From contig CM028378.1 in NCBI GenBank assembly GCA_013146195.2, positions 11,151,350-11,215,349 of the forward strand: a stretch of 64,000 nucleotides of DNA, written 5' to 3'. Below, piece by piece: positions 1-9,408 of this stretch (position 1 is its first letter; each line of letters starts with the position of its first letter). This stretch comes from Codonopsis lanceolata. Its lineage: Eukaryota; Streptophyta; Magnoliopsida; Asterales; Campanulaceae. A program made the position numbers and the translations under genes. The notes below the pieces were generated by a model. That model searched no databases. It was not told the origin of the DNA and saw nothing but the letters and a program-made list of their open reading frames with translations.

Positions 1-2470
1 GAATTATATACCTAAATTCCAAATCGATTCCAAACACAAGTGTGGAACTTGTGTAGAGGTAAAGTTAACAAGGACATCATTTCATACTATTGAAAGAAAT
101 AGTGAACCACTTGGATTAATTCACACTGATGTGTGTAATTTTAAATTAACACAATCACGTGGTGGAAGTAAGTACTTCATTACGTTTGTTGATGAGAGCA
201 CTAGGTAATTATCCTATGTGTATTTTCTCAAAAGTAAATATGAAGCTATAGAGAAGTTTATTCTTTATAAAACTGAGGTTGGGAACCAACTCAACAGAAA
301 GGTGAAGATGCTAAGAAGTGATCGTAGAGGTGAATATAAGTCACCATTTACTGCATAATATACTGAACATGGTATCATCCACGAAACAACAACACCTTAT
401 ACACCTCAACAGAATGGCATTGAGAACGCAAAAACCGAACTCTAAAAGGGATGATGAATGCCATGTTGTTAAGTTCTGGATTACCACAGAACATGTGGGG
501 AGAAGCTGTGATTTCAGCTAATTATCTTTTAAATAAGGTACCCCGCAAGAAGCTTGGCAAAATCCCTTACGAGATGTGGCATGGAAGAGTTTCATCTTAC
601 AAATACTTACGAGTGTGGGGGTGTCTTGCTAAGGTTGCTATTCCTTTACCTAAAAAGGTGAAAGTAGGACCAAAAACTGTTGATTACATTTATGCACATA
701 ACAGCAGTGTTTATCGATTTCTTGTGCGTGATTATAAAATTGTAGGCATACACAAAAAATGACAATGGAATAGAGAAATGTCTTGTTCTTTAAAAATGTA
801 TTTCCATGAAGATTGAGTAGTGTGTCTAGCTCATCTGTACAAATACATGATTCAATAGAAGAAGAGAATGAGGTAAAACTTAGACGCAACAAAAGAGCTT
901 GGGTAGAAAAATCCTTTCGTCCGGATATTCTAACCTACATGCTGGAAAGTGAACCTCAAAGCTATAAAGAAGCTGTGAGCTCTTCTGAAGAACCTCTCTG
1001 GAAAGAGGCTATCAAGAGTGGAATTAATTCCATCCTTCAAAATCACACTTGAGAATTAGTAGATCTTCCTCTGGGAAGTAAACCACTAGGTTATAAGTGG
1101 ATTTTCAAGAGGAAGATGAAAGCGGACGGATCAATTGATAAGTATAAGGCCAGACTTGTAATTAAAGGTTACAGGCAATGTGAAGGTCTTGATTACTTTG
1201 ATACTTATTCTCCTATTACGAGAATAACTTCAATAAGGATAGTACTTGCAATTGTCGTGTTGCGGAATCTTGAAGTATATCAAATAGATGTAAAGACTGT
1301 ATTTCTAAATGGTGATTTAGAAGAGGAGATATACATGGAACAACCAGAAGGGTTTTCTGCTCCAGGGAAAGAAAACAAAGTGTGTAAGTTGGTTAAGTCT
1401 TTGTATGGTTTAAAACAAGCACCAAAACAGTGGTATGAGAAATTTGATAATGCCATGTTCGGTTGTGGATTTAAGATCAATGAATGTGACAAATGTGTAT
1501 ATGTAAAGGACACTGAAAATGGCTATGTCATTTTATGTCTTTACGTAGACGGCATGCTTATTATTGGAAGCAATGATAATATGATTAAATCCATAAAAGA
1601 CATTTTAAACTATAAATTTGACATAAAAGATATGGGGTTAGCTCATGTAATCCTTGGTATTAAAATCTCTAGAACCTCAAGTGGACTAACTTTAAATCAG
1701 TCACACTACGTGAATAAAATTCTAGAGAAGTTTACCAAGGATGACATTGCAATAGCTAGAACTCCTATTGATAAAAGTCTACATCTATCAAAGAATAGAG
1801 GTGAGATTGTCTCTCAGGTAGAATACTCAAGAATTATAAGAAGTCTGATGTACTTAATGTGTTGTACAAGGCCAGACATTGCCTATGCTGTGAGTAAATT
1901 GAGTAGATACACGAGTAATTCTGAGAGTGATCACTAGAAAGCGATAGTCAGAGTACTAAGGTACTTAAAGATTTACTCGTGATTATGGACTGCACTATAG
2001 AAAAGATCCAGCAGTGATTGAAGGATACTGTGATGCAAATTGGATCTCAGTTATTAAAGACTCAAGGCCTACTAGTGGATTTGTATTCACTTTGGCAGGT
2101 GCAGTCATATCATGGAAATCTTCTGAACAGATTCTCATAGCTAGATCCACGATGGAGTCTAAGTTTATAGCTCTAGACAAAAGTGGTAAAGAGACTGAAT
2201 GGCTACGTCAATTCTTAGAAGATGTTCCAAGATGGATAAGACATGTGCCTATAATATGCATACATTGTGATAGTCAATCGGCAATTGGCAGGGCACAGAG
2301 CAATATGGACAATGCTAAGTCTAGACATATACGTCGTAGACATAATTCCATTAGACAACTACTCTCAACGGGAACTATATCTAATGACTATGTGAAGTGA
2401 AAAGATAATTTAGCAGATCCATTAACCAAAGAGTTCGTTGATAAGTCTTCCAAAGGAATGAGACTTAAGC
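1..2470 (+). pseudogene. Ty1/copia pol remnant: integrase, reverse transcriptase, RNase H (copia-1)
   Basis: Decayed polyprotein of a Ty1/copia LTR retrotransposon, in copia order with integrase before reverse transcriptase. Bases 1-450 (several stops) read as the integrase zinc-finger tail and core: CGTC, HTDVC, FVDEST and TPQQNG are visible. Bases 451-762 continue the integrase C-terminal part (LPQNMWGEAV, GYLAKV-like block). RT starts near 900; LGYKWIFKRK, KARLVIKGY, IDVKTVFLNG, LYGLKQAPKQWY and LYVDGMLI are clear. The catalytic YVDD is YVDG, so one metal-binding aspartate is lost. RNase H follows at about 2014-2400 (GYCDANW, SRHIRRRHN, then DPLTK after a stop). At least five stops or frameshifts interrupt the frame, so it cannot be autonomous. 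The 5' end lies outside the window. Confidence 0.95.
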
Positions 2471-2982
2471 CTCTGGATATGAGTTGATACAATGGAATCC
2501 AACCTTGTTGACCGAAGATACCAAGATCTTGGTTCAAATGGACAACCTAATTGTAAAAAGACTTTTAGTTTCACTGTGGGGGTCATCCCTTGTAACAGTG
2601 ATACTCGTATATAAGAGGATAAACATATGACTTTTAATGATTCCTAGTAAGAATCACCTATGTGTGAGAGAGGTGGGGCCGCTTCGAGGAGAATTTTATA
2701 AGGCTCAATTCTTAGACCCTTTCACAGAACCAGGCGTATTTTCAAGGCCATGAATGAACATAGTTATGAGAATTGAATTGTGTTAGGAAAATTCATGTGT
2801 AAAGTATATGATTGTTTACACAAACGGCAAAACAGTTCAAAAACATCATGTCTACTGATCTGCTAGTAAAGTAAATACACTTTTTCGAGGGAAGGTTCAA
2901 AGGGTAACACCTACCTATCCTATCCAGGTTTCGACTGCTGGACTTTATCACCAAATTCGTCAATTTCCTTCTTGTGGGGGAT
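2471..2982 (+). other. Copia-1 untranslated 3' spacer and polypurine tract
   Basis: Non-coding spacer between the end of pol and the LTR. It closes with a purine-rich GTGGGGGATT just before the LTR, which is the plus-strand primer position. The same spacer recurs at about 3831-4328 behind copia-2 with clear similarity, so the two remnants belong to one family. Confidence 0.75.
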
Positions 2983-3117
2983 TGTTGGAAAAATTGTGTT
3001 TAAAGAATGAAATTGTGCAATCTTGTGGCATGGATTTCTTTACAAGTCATTTGTGTAATGACAAGGATAATTGTGGAATCGTGTTCTACTCTGTGAGAAC
3101 ATCGAAATCATAAATTT
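2983..3117 (+). repeat. Start of copia-1 3' LTR, truncated
   Basis: Begins TGTTGGAAAAATTGTG immediately after the polypurine tract. Similarity to the LTR start at 4329 continues until about 3110 (shared TCATTTGTGTAATGAC-type block). It is then replaced by a CACTA terminus, so the rest of the LTR is missing. Confidence 0.75.
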
Positions 3118-3253
3118 GTTTTTCTAATTTGCAACGAAGGTTTTCCAAACCGAATTTGCAACAAATGTTTTCCGTTTCAATCGTCTAATTGTAACGGATT
3201 TTCATTTTTTACAACGGAATTTTCCGTTTCTGTTGCCCTGTTTTCTTGTAGTG
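3118..3253 (-). mobile_element. CACTA (En/Spm) terminal fragment
   Basis: Read on the minus strand from 3253 this begins CACTACAAGAAAACAGGG, the classic plant CACTA end, followed by short repeats of the type CGGAAAATTCCGTTG. No matching opposite end or transposase is nearby. It abuts copia-1 LTR sequence on one side and copia-2 RNase H sequence on the other. It differs in subterminal sequence from the large CACTA at 40944-50464, so it is another family. Confidence 0.7.
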
Positions 3254-3830
3254 TCCAAGGACTAACCACTAGAAAGGAATAGTCAGAGTACTAAGGTATC
3301 TCAGGTATACTCGTGATTATGGTTTGCATTATAAAAATGATCCAGCAGTAATAGAAGGATATACAGATGCTAATTGGATCTCTGATGTTAAAGACTCATG
3401 GTCTATTAGTTGATATATATTCACTTTGGCAGGTGCATCCATATCATGGAAATCTTCTATACAGACTGTAATAGCTAGATCCACAATGGATTCTGAGTTT
3501 ATAGCTCTAGATAAAAGTGGTGAAGAAGCTGAATGGCTACGCCAATTTATAGAAGATATTCCAAGATGGACAAAACATGTGCCAGCAATTTGCATACATT
3601 GTGATAGTCAATCAGCTATTGGCAGGGTATAGAACAATATGTACAATGGTAAGTTTAGACACATACGTCGTAGACATAATACCATTAGACAACTACTATC
3701 TACTGGTACTATCTCTATTGACTATGTGAAATCAAAGGATAATATAGCGGATCCGTTAACCAAATGGTTAAATCGAGAGTTAGTTGAAAAGTCATCAAGA
3801 GGAATGGGTCTCAAACCTTTTGAAAAATAA
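3254..3830 (+). pseudogene. Ty1/copia RNase H fragment (copia-2)
   Basis: Begins in the C-terminal end of the RT/connection region and covers RNase H. Visible are ISWKSS, ARSTMDSEFIAL, HCDSQSAIGR, FRHIRRRHNTIRQLL and DPLTKWL, the conserved end of copia pol. Stops occur near 3413 and 3631. It is closely similar to 1930-2470, so copia-1 and copia-2 are family members. The upstream part of this element is absent; the sequence starts at the CACTA terminus. Confidence 0.93.
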
Positions 3831-4328
3831 GTATTTATAATGGAAACCCAACTAGTTGACTGGAGAACCCAAGATTTAGGTTCAAAGGGACAACATAATT
3901 GTAAAAAGATTTTTGAGTCACTGTGGGAGATTCATCTCTTATCAAGTGATGATTGTAATGTAAGAGGATAAGCATAAGGCTATTAATGATTCTTGAGAAT
4001 CACATATGTGAGAGAGAAGTGGGGCCGCTTCGAAGAGAATTGTATGAGACTCAATTCTTAGACCCTCTTGCAGAACCAGACATATGTTCAGGGCCATGAA
4101 TGAACATGACTATGAGAACTAAATTGTGTCAGGAATATTCTTGTGTGAACTATGTAATCGTTTACACCAAAGGCAGAACATTTCAAGGACATCATGTCTA
4201 CTGATCAGCCGGTAAAGTTAGCATGCTTTCGCGAGGGAAGGTTCAAAGGTTAACACCTACCTATCCTATGCAAGTTTCAACAGTTGAAGTCTATCACCGT
4301 TATCATCAATTTCCTTCATGTGCGGGAT
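3831..4328 (+). other. Copia-2 3' spacer and polypurine tract
   Basis: Untranslated spacer homologous to 2471-2982, with the shared GAGAGAGGTGGGGCCGCTTCGA-like block near 4012-4036. It ends in a purine-rich run at about 4320-4328. Confidence 0.65.
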
Positions 4329-4524
4329 TATTGGAAAACTAGTGTTTTAAGTGAAGTAAATTAGGGCCTTGAGGCACTAATTTATCTGTGAGTCATTTAT
4401 GTAATGACTACGGTGATTATGGAATTATGTTCCTCTCCGTGAATACATAAGAATACTATATTTATTTGTCCAATTCGGATATCGGATGAATAAGTTATAG
4501 AGATTTAAAGTAGGACATTGGAAT
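4329..4524 (+). repeat. Start of copia-2 3' LTR, truncated
   Basis: Homologous to the LTR start at 2983, with the first dinucleotide mutated (TATTGGAAAAC). It is cut at 4525, where a new TGTTGGAAGT terminus begins. Confidence 0.65.
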
Positions 4525-4901
4525 TGTTGGAAGTGGATTATCCCACATTGGAAAAATATGAAAGGCTTGAAGGGTTTATATACAAAGGATCCCTTGTGTT
4601 GGGTAAGCTTGTATCGAAAGAACTATCTGTCCCGCGACCGCAGGGGGGTGCAAATCAAGGTCCAATTTGTCTTGGACCGACGTACTCGTATGCCCGCACA
4701 TGCGGACACGGATGTCAGACCAAATTGTGCTACCTAGACAAACCCAACCTTTTCTCATTTTTCTTTTGAGTTAAAATTCAATTTACGTAACTCCCAACAT
4801 TAAAGAGCAGATTACTTCTATCTTAATGTCTGCTTTAATGGAGAGTTTAATGGGCATAATCAAAACGTTTTACTAATTAAAACATGTTGATTTTTGTAGC
4901 C

Positions 4902-4909
4902 TATATAAT
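4902..4909 (+). promoter_or_regulatory. TATA box of the copia-3 LTR
   Basis: CTATATAATGG in the LTR, followed within about 50 bases by an A-rich transcript-leader-like stretch. It would mark the U3/R boundary region. Confidence 0.5.
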
Positions 4910-5212
4910 GGAACCATTCTCCACAAACAGAAACACACTTTGAGAAAAAAATGAGCTTCCACTTTCTCTTATACACCAGCATTGCATTTCATATTGTGTA
5001 TCTTTTCTTGGCCTCCTATTTGGTGATAGATTTCTGGTACTTGTTCAGTTTGTAAGACCTTCAGTGCATAGTCATCTGGTACCACAGTTGTATCCTGGGA
5101 GACGATCGTCCCATGTAAGAACTTCATGCACTTATAGGGAGTGGGACGAATAACGTTTCAAGGAAACTGTGTGTTACACAGGCCTCGGTTAGCAGAACTA
5201 CTTCCTTCCACT

Positions 5213-5440
5213 AGCAGACTTCAAGAGCAGACTTGTTTCCTTCCACCAGCAGACTTGATGAGCAGACTTCTAAAGTCTTGTCACCAATAGACTTCTCAAG
5301 TCTTCTCTCCAGCAGACTTCTCAAGTCTTCTTGCCTGCAGAATTCACAAGTCTTCTCACCAGCAGACTTCTAAAGTCTTATTCAGCAGTAGACTTCACAA
5401 GTCTTCTTCAACAGCAGTCTTAAGAAGACTTAACAATAGA
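5213..5440 (+). repeat. Degenerate tandem repeat inside the LTR
   Basis: About eight imperfect units of roughly 25-30 bases built on AGCAGACTTC and AAGTCTTCTC. They lie in the downstream part of the copia-3 LTR, in the likely R/U5 region. Confidence 0.75.
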
Positions 5441-5634
5441 AGTTCTACTCAAGAGCAACAGTTTTGTTTTCTATTTTAAATATTCTGTTTTATATTCTGT
5501 AAGATTGTAATAGGGACTTTTCCCAACAATCTTGAAACATTATTTATATTCTGTTAATTATTGACATTTTAGATAACAATAATCTCTTCTATAGAGAATT
5601 TTATAATCTTACAGATTTTTGTCGTATTTCAAAT

Positions 5635-6255
5635 ATGACTAACGAGAACAATACCTTAGCTCCTAATACCGGAACTGGAATTGAAAAGACTGTGACTGGA
5701 GACCCTTCGAACTCGAACCCTACTATGACCAATGCTACAGTTGTGACTCAAGTGGTGACTATTCCACATCTGCCGGTGAATCATAGTGAGAAACCGGAGA
5801 AATTCAAAGGGCTTAATTTCAAGCGCTGGCAGCAGAAGATGCTGTTTTACTTGACCATGCTTCATTTGACAAGGTTTTTGAAAGAAGACCCTCCAAATGT
5901 TGGTGAAGATGCTGATTTCCAAGCCGTTAGTGCTTTGGATGCATGGAATCAATCTGATTTCCTTTGCAAGAACTATGTACTGAATGGATTGGAAGACTCC
6001 TTGTACAATGTTTATCGTTTTAAGAAAACGGCAAAGGAACTATGGAACTCTCTTGATCATAAGTACACTTCCGAGGATGCTGGGGCCAAGAAGTTCATAG
6101 TTGGTAGATTCCTGGACTACAAAATGACAGATCTTAAATCTGTGTACAGTCAAGTACAAGAGCTGCAGGTGCTTTACTCTAAAATTGAGACAGAGGGGAT
6201 GGAAATTAGTGAAACCTTCAAGGTGGCTGCAATTTGTATACGAAATTATGGGTCG
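5635..6255 (+). pseudogene. Truncated copia gag (copia-3)
   Basis: Open frame from an ATG 107 bases after the LTR. The first 40 residues are Asn/Thr-rich, then comes the plant copia gag core (UBN2/retrotransposon gag type). Visible are EKFKGLNFKRWQQKMLFYL, the W...D..CKNYVLNGL block and KELWNSLDHKYTSEDAG. The product would be nucleocapsid/capsid protein that packages retrotransposon RNA. The recognisable core ends near residue 200 and runs into AT-rich non-coding DNA, so the zinc knuckle, protease and pol are missing. The retained part has no internal stop, suggesting this is the youngest of the three copia remnants here. Confidence 0.9.
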
Positions 6256-6950
6256 GAAAAAAATTAAATTGATTAAGTTAATTACGATAACAATTAAAAA
6301 TAAAAAAAATACAAATACGAATTTTTGCAACCATAAAACTGTAAAACTGTAAAACCGTAATAAGTAACTAATTTTCGCAAATGTAAAATAATAATTGTAA
6401 ACCGTCTTGTAAAGTGTAATATCTCAATAATTTTCGCAGTAATAAAATAGGGATGGAAAAAAACGTGATAAAAACGATTGAGATTATAAGATTAAACGTT
6501 ATAGAGAGACATTCTTTATATTTCATATATATCAATATTACATTGAAATGAATGCCCGCACAAAATATTTCATTTAAAAATTTGACATTCGTCAATTACT
6601 TTAACTTATATTTCCGAATTTAAACATGTGCTACCATTAATTAAGAATATATAAAAAATAAAATTCATGCTTTATAAAAATTAAATTGATTCAAGTAATT
6701 ACAATAAGACTGTAAATTACAGTAAAAAATTTAGTTAGGCAGAAGTTAAAAATAATTGAGCGAGAGAGAGAATTAAATTTAGTTATGTTGGTAAATTGAG
6801 TTAGGTAAAAGACAGTTACCAACCGCCCTTAGCACATGTGAGGGTACGAGAGAATTACAGCCGTAAGATTAAAGTAAAAAAATTAATCATAGCCAATTTT
6901 TATCCCAAATCAATTACATACATATAAACTGAGTTGTATTGTATTATAGA
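6256..6950. other. AT-rich non-coding stretch
   Basis: No gene, clean repeat boundary or TIR pair seen. A block beginning AAAAATTAAATTGATT occurs at about 6254 and again at about 6677, so some local duplication is present. Confidence 0.5.
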
Positions 6951-7640
6951 TACTTTTTTAGACAAAACATTTTATTTATAGATGTCTTAGAGCACACGTT
7001 AACTTTTGGTTTTTAACACAGATTCTTCGCAGCTCAATACATATTAAATTTTTTATAATTTTAAGTAGAAGTAATACTCCTAACAAAAATATAGTAACAA
7101 AATGAAATACAACTTGAAAAAATTAACTAAAAAACATACTTATTGCGAAATCAAAACTGTAATTAAATAACCGTTTAAGATGTAAATTTGTTTCCAATTT
7201 CCAATCAACAATAGGTAAATTTGTAAGGTATACACCGACACAAACATCACAAACATTGCATTTATCAATTTTAAAGTGAATTTGCTTGCAAAAATGCTTT
7301 AATGTGATCAATTTGCGGATATTAATTCGTATAATGGAGCTTCACTCTCTCACAGCATAACCCACTAATACACGATGGATCAAGTCAAAAGATTCGTCGT
7401 ACATAAAATATATGTAAGTCAGTCTTTTTTATGTTTGGTAAAACCCATATTTGGGCCACTAAATTTTTCAAAAACTTGCAATTTGACCATCGAAAGTTTA
7501 AAATTGGTATTCTTGCCACAGAGGTTGAAGATGAAGTGAATAAACATTTTGACCTCCTACTCTTTATAAAAATTAATGACGTGTATTTTTTTTCCGATAA
7601 AACCCCTTTGGATATCTAAACTCACAACAGAGCTTTAGAG
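6951..7640 (+). repeat. Dispersed repeat family R, copy 1
   Basis: AT-rich non-coding repeat. Marker blocks: ACACGTTAACTTTTGG (about 6993), TTTCCAATTTCCAATCAACA (about 7192), ACACGATGGATCAAGTCAAA (about 7371) and ACCCCTTTGGATATCTAA (about 7602). The same blocks, in the same order, recur at 19765-20345, 21395-21823 with 23041-23140, 23141-23515, and reversed at 57722-57935. No coding capacity. Class unknown. Confidence 0.75.
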
Positions 7641-7805
7641 GGGCAAATAAGGATTATAATCAAAATTAATGTTTGTCAAAAAAATAAGTTAATTTGTAGC
7701 CTAACTAACGTACAGTAGTAAGAATAACAATTTTAAACTTTCGGTAACCGTATTACAAGTTTTTGAAAACTTGGATGCCCAAAATATGAGTTTTGCCTTT
7801 AGGTT
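7432..7805. mobile_element. Foldback/MITE-like inverted repeat
   Basis: The left arm (about 7432-7526: TTTGGTAAAACCCATATTTG onward) is matched in reverse complement by about 7705-7800 (reading CAAAACTCATATTTTGGGC from the right). The arms are about 95 bases with moderate divergence, around a middle of about 180 bases. The left arm also occurs in the other R copies, so the foldback may be an original part of family R. Confidence 0.55.
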
Positions 7806-8183
7806 TTGTCCAAGTAGAAAAGAAAACAAAGAACTGTTTGGGTTTGGTGTGTTGCGTGAGGACTTGATATTTAAGTGCAATGCTCGGCTCAAAGTGTAGT
7901 GTAGTTGGGAAGGTTTACTAACATGTTTCTTTCTCACTTTTGCCATTCTTACCATTTAGTAGTTTTGCAAGAAAAGATATGGCTTAATTATTGTAAATTA
8001 TAAACTTATCTCATTTTTACCATTTAGACAGATTATCCAAAAAAGAAGATATGGCAGCTAATGTTGGGCATGATGGTGTTCACCGCAACTAAATATAAAA
8101 TGTAGTGTAAGAAATGATATAGTGAGATTTCAAGATGTGTTAAGTGTGAGTTTTATGATATCCATGATCGAAAATACTCATTA

Positions 8184-8276
8184 GTGAGTGAGAAAGCTCG
8201 ATATAGTAAACACAGTGAGTGAGAAAGCTCGATATAGTAAACACAGTGAGTGAGAAAGCTCGATATAGTGAATACA
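8184..8276 (+). repeat. 31-bp tandem repeat, three copies
   Basis: Three near-identical units beginning GTGAGTGAGAAAGCTCGATA. Divergence is confined to the last unit. Confidence 0.9.
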
Positions 8277-8519
8277 TCTATAATTTTCGTGGTAATATTA
8301 CATGTTCCATGGCCAAAAACACTAGTCAATGAGCAGTTATTTTTAATAATCAACAAGCTATTTAAGTAATGTCAAATAAAAGACACCCTTTTATTTTTTA
8401 TTTCACAACTCCCGGTCAATTAATTATTTCAAAAGAACTTCTTAGAAAGGAATAGAAGTTCGAAATAAAGAGAACTCTTACTAAACATTGTGAGGAAAAA
8501 TATTAAGTACAACATTTAT

Positions 8520-8632
8520 AAAATTTGACGCGACATCACAAACAAATTAATATGCATCAAATAGGCAACTTTCAGCAAAGTTGTTGATCATCAAATTTGA
8601 CGCGGTATCACAAACAAATTAATATGCATCAA
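8520..8632 (+). repeat. Two direct copies of a 39-bp block
   Basis: A block beginning AAATTTGACGCG and running through ATTAATATGCATCAAAT occurs at about 8520 and 8594, differing at two positions. Confidence 0.85.
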
Positions 8633-8693
8633 ATTTGCTATCACACTCAATATTATTGAGATGGGGTGGTAGACTAGTACTACTAGTTTTCTA

Positions 8694-9175
8694 CTCCCTC
8701 CGTTTCTGACTTTCGAGTAAAATGTTCCCGTTTGAAATTAAACTTTTAAAGGAAATGACAGTTTTAGAAGCTCATTAGTAATACAATGACACTTTTATGC
8801 CTTAATTTTTTAAAGTTAACTCTTTAAGTGCTTGTTTGGTGGAGCGTTTTGACCAAAATGAGGGTAAAAAATACAGCGTTTTCTCTTTAAAAGTGCTTCA
8901 ATGCATCGTTTTAAAAATGTGCAGTGTTTTAAAACGCTCCAATTTGGAGTATTTTAAAAATATACATCGTTTACAACTATTTTGTTTAAAAAAATAGCGT
9001 TTTGAAATAATTTTCCAAACATGTTTACAAGAAAAAAAATTATATTTTGAAAATTGTGCGTTTTAAAAACGTCGCATTTAGAAAAAAAACAACATTTTCA
9101 AAACGCTGCACCAGACGAGACCTAAGTGAAACATCTCAAGATAAAATAGTTGACTCTTTGCTCGGAACAGAGGAG
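8694..9175. mobile_element. Stowaway-like MITE, interrupted
   Basis: The left end CTCCCTCCGTTTCTGA matches the reverse complement of the right end (TCGGAACAGAGGAG) and both are flanked by TA. Removing the inner insertion at 8831-9122 leaves a MITE of about 190 bases, normal for this class. Confidence 0.75.
8831..9122. mobile_element. hAT-like MITE nested in a Stowaway-like MITE
   Basis: Imperfect TIRs: TTGTTTGGTGGAGCGTTTTG on the left against TCGTCTGGTGCAGCGTTTTG from the right. It is flanked by a TAAGTG duplication at 8825-8830 and 9123-9128. The interior is full of AAAACGC/GCGTTTT motifs, which suggests further internal folding. No coding capacity. Confidence 0.75.
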
Positions 9176-9317
9176 TAAATGAACAACTGAAAAGTGGTAT
9201 CATTAATGAAAAAAACAAAAATAAATAAAGAATATATAGTTAAGAATGCACGTGCTTAGCATCACTGCACATTACCATCCCGCTTAGAAATTAGGTTTGT
9301 TAGGGTAGTTGTTGGTC

Positions 9318-9327
9318 TATATATAAA
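9318..9327 (+). promoter_or_regulatory. TATA box upstream of unknown gene A
   Basis: TATATATAAA lies about 90 bases before an ATG at 9409. The block TTGTTGGTCTATATATAAAG is echoed at about 32517-32536 as TTGTTGGTCTCTACATAAAG, so a related promoter-like fragment exists elsewhere in the window. Confidence 0.55.
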
Positions 9328-9408
9328 GGTTTCATTCCTAAGTCGCATTCTCCTATATCACTCCGCCGCCGTCGGTGCGCCCTAACTCAAAAATCCCAGC
9401 TTAGTTGC

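Larger units (their letters stand above)
4525..5528 (+). repeat. Copia-3 5' LTR (about 1.0 kb)
   Basis: Starts TGTTGGAAGTGG and ends TTTTCCCAACA, giving short inverted ends of TG...CA type. A TATA box lies at 4902-4909, and a copia gag frame begins 107 bases after the end, as expected for a 5' LTR. An alternative is a separate short solo LTR at 4525-4798, which also ends ACTCCCAACA; the TATA position and the following gag favour the longer reading. No clear tRNA-Met primer site follows. Confidence 0.7.

Noticed and set aside
4525..4798. Separate 274-bp solo LTR
   Set aside because: Ends fit TG...CA, but the TATA box and the gag downstream favour one LTR ending at 5528; kept only as an alternative.
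8184..8276. CRISPR-like array
   Set aside because: Units are contiguous with no spacers, and the genome is eukaryotic.
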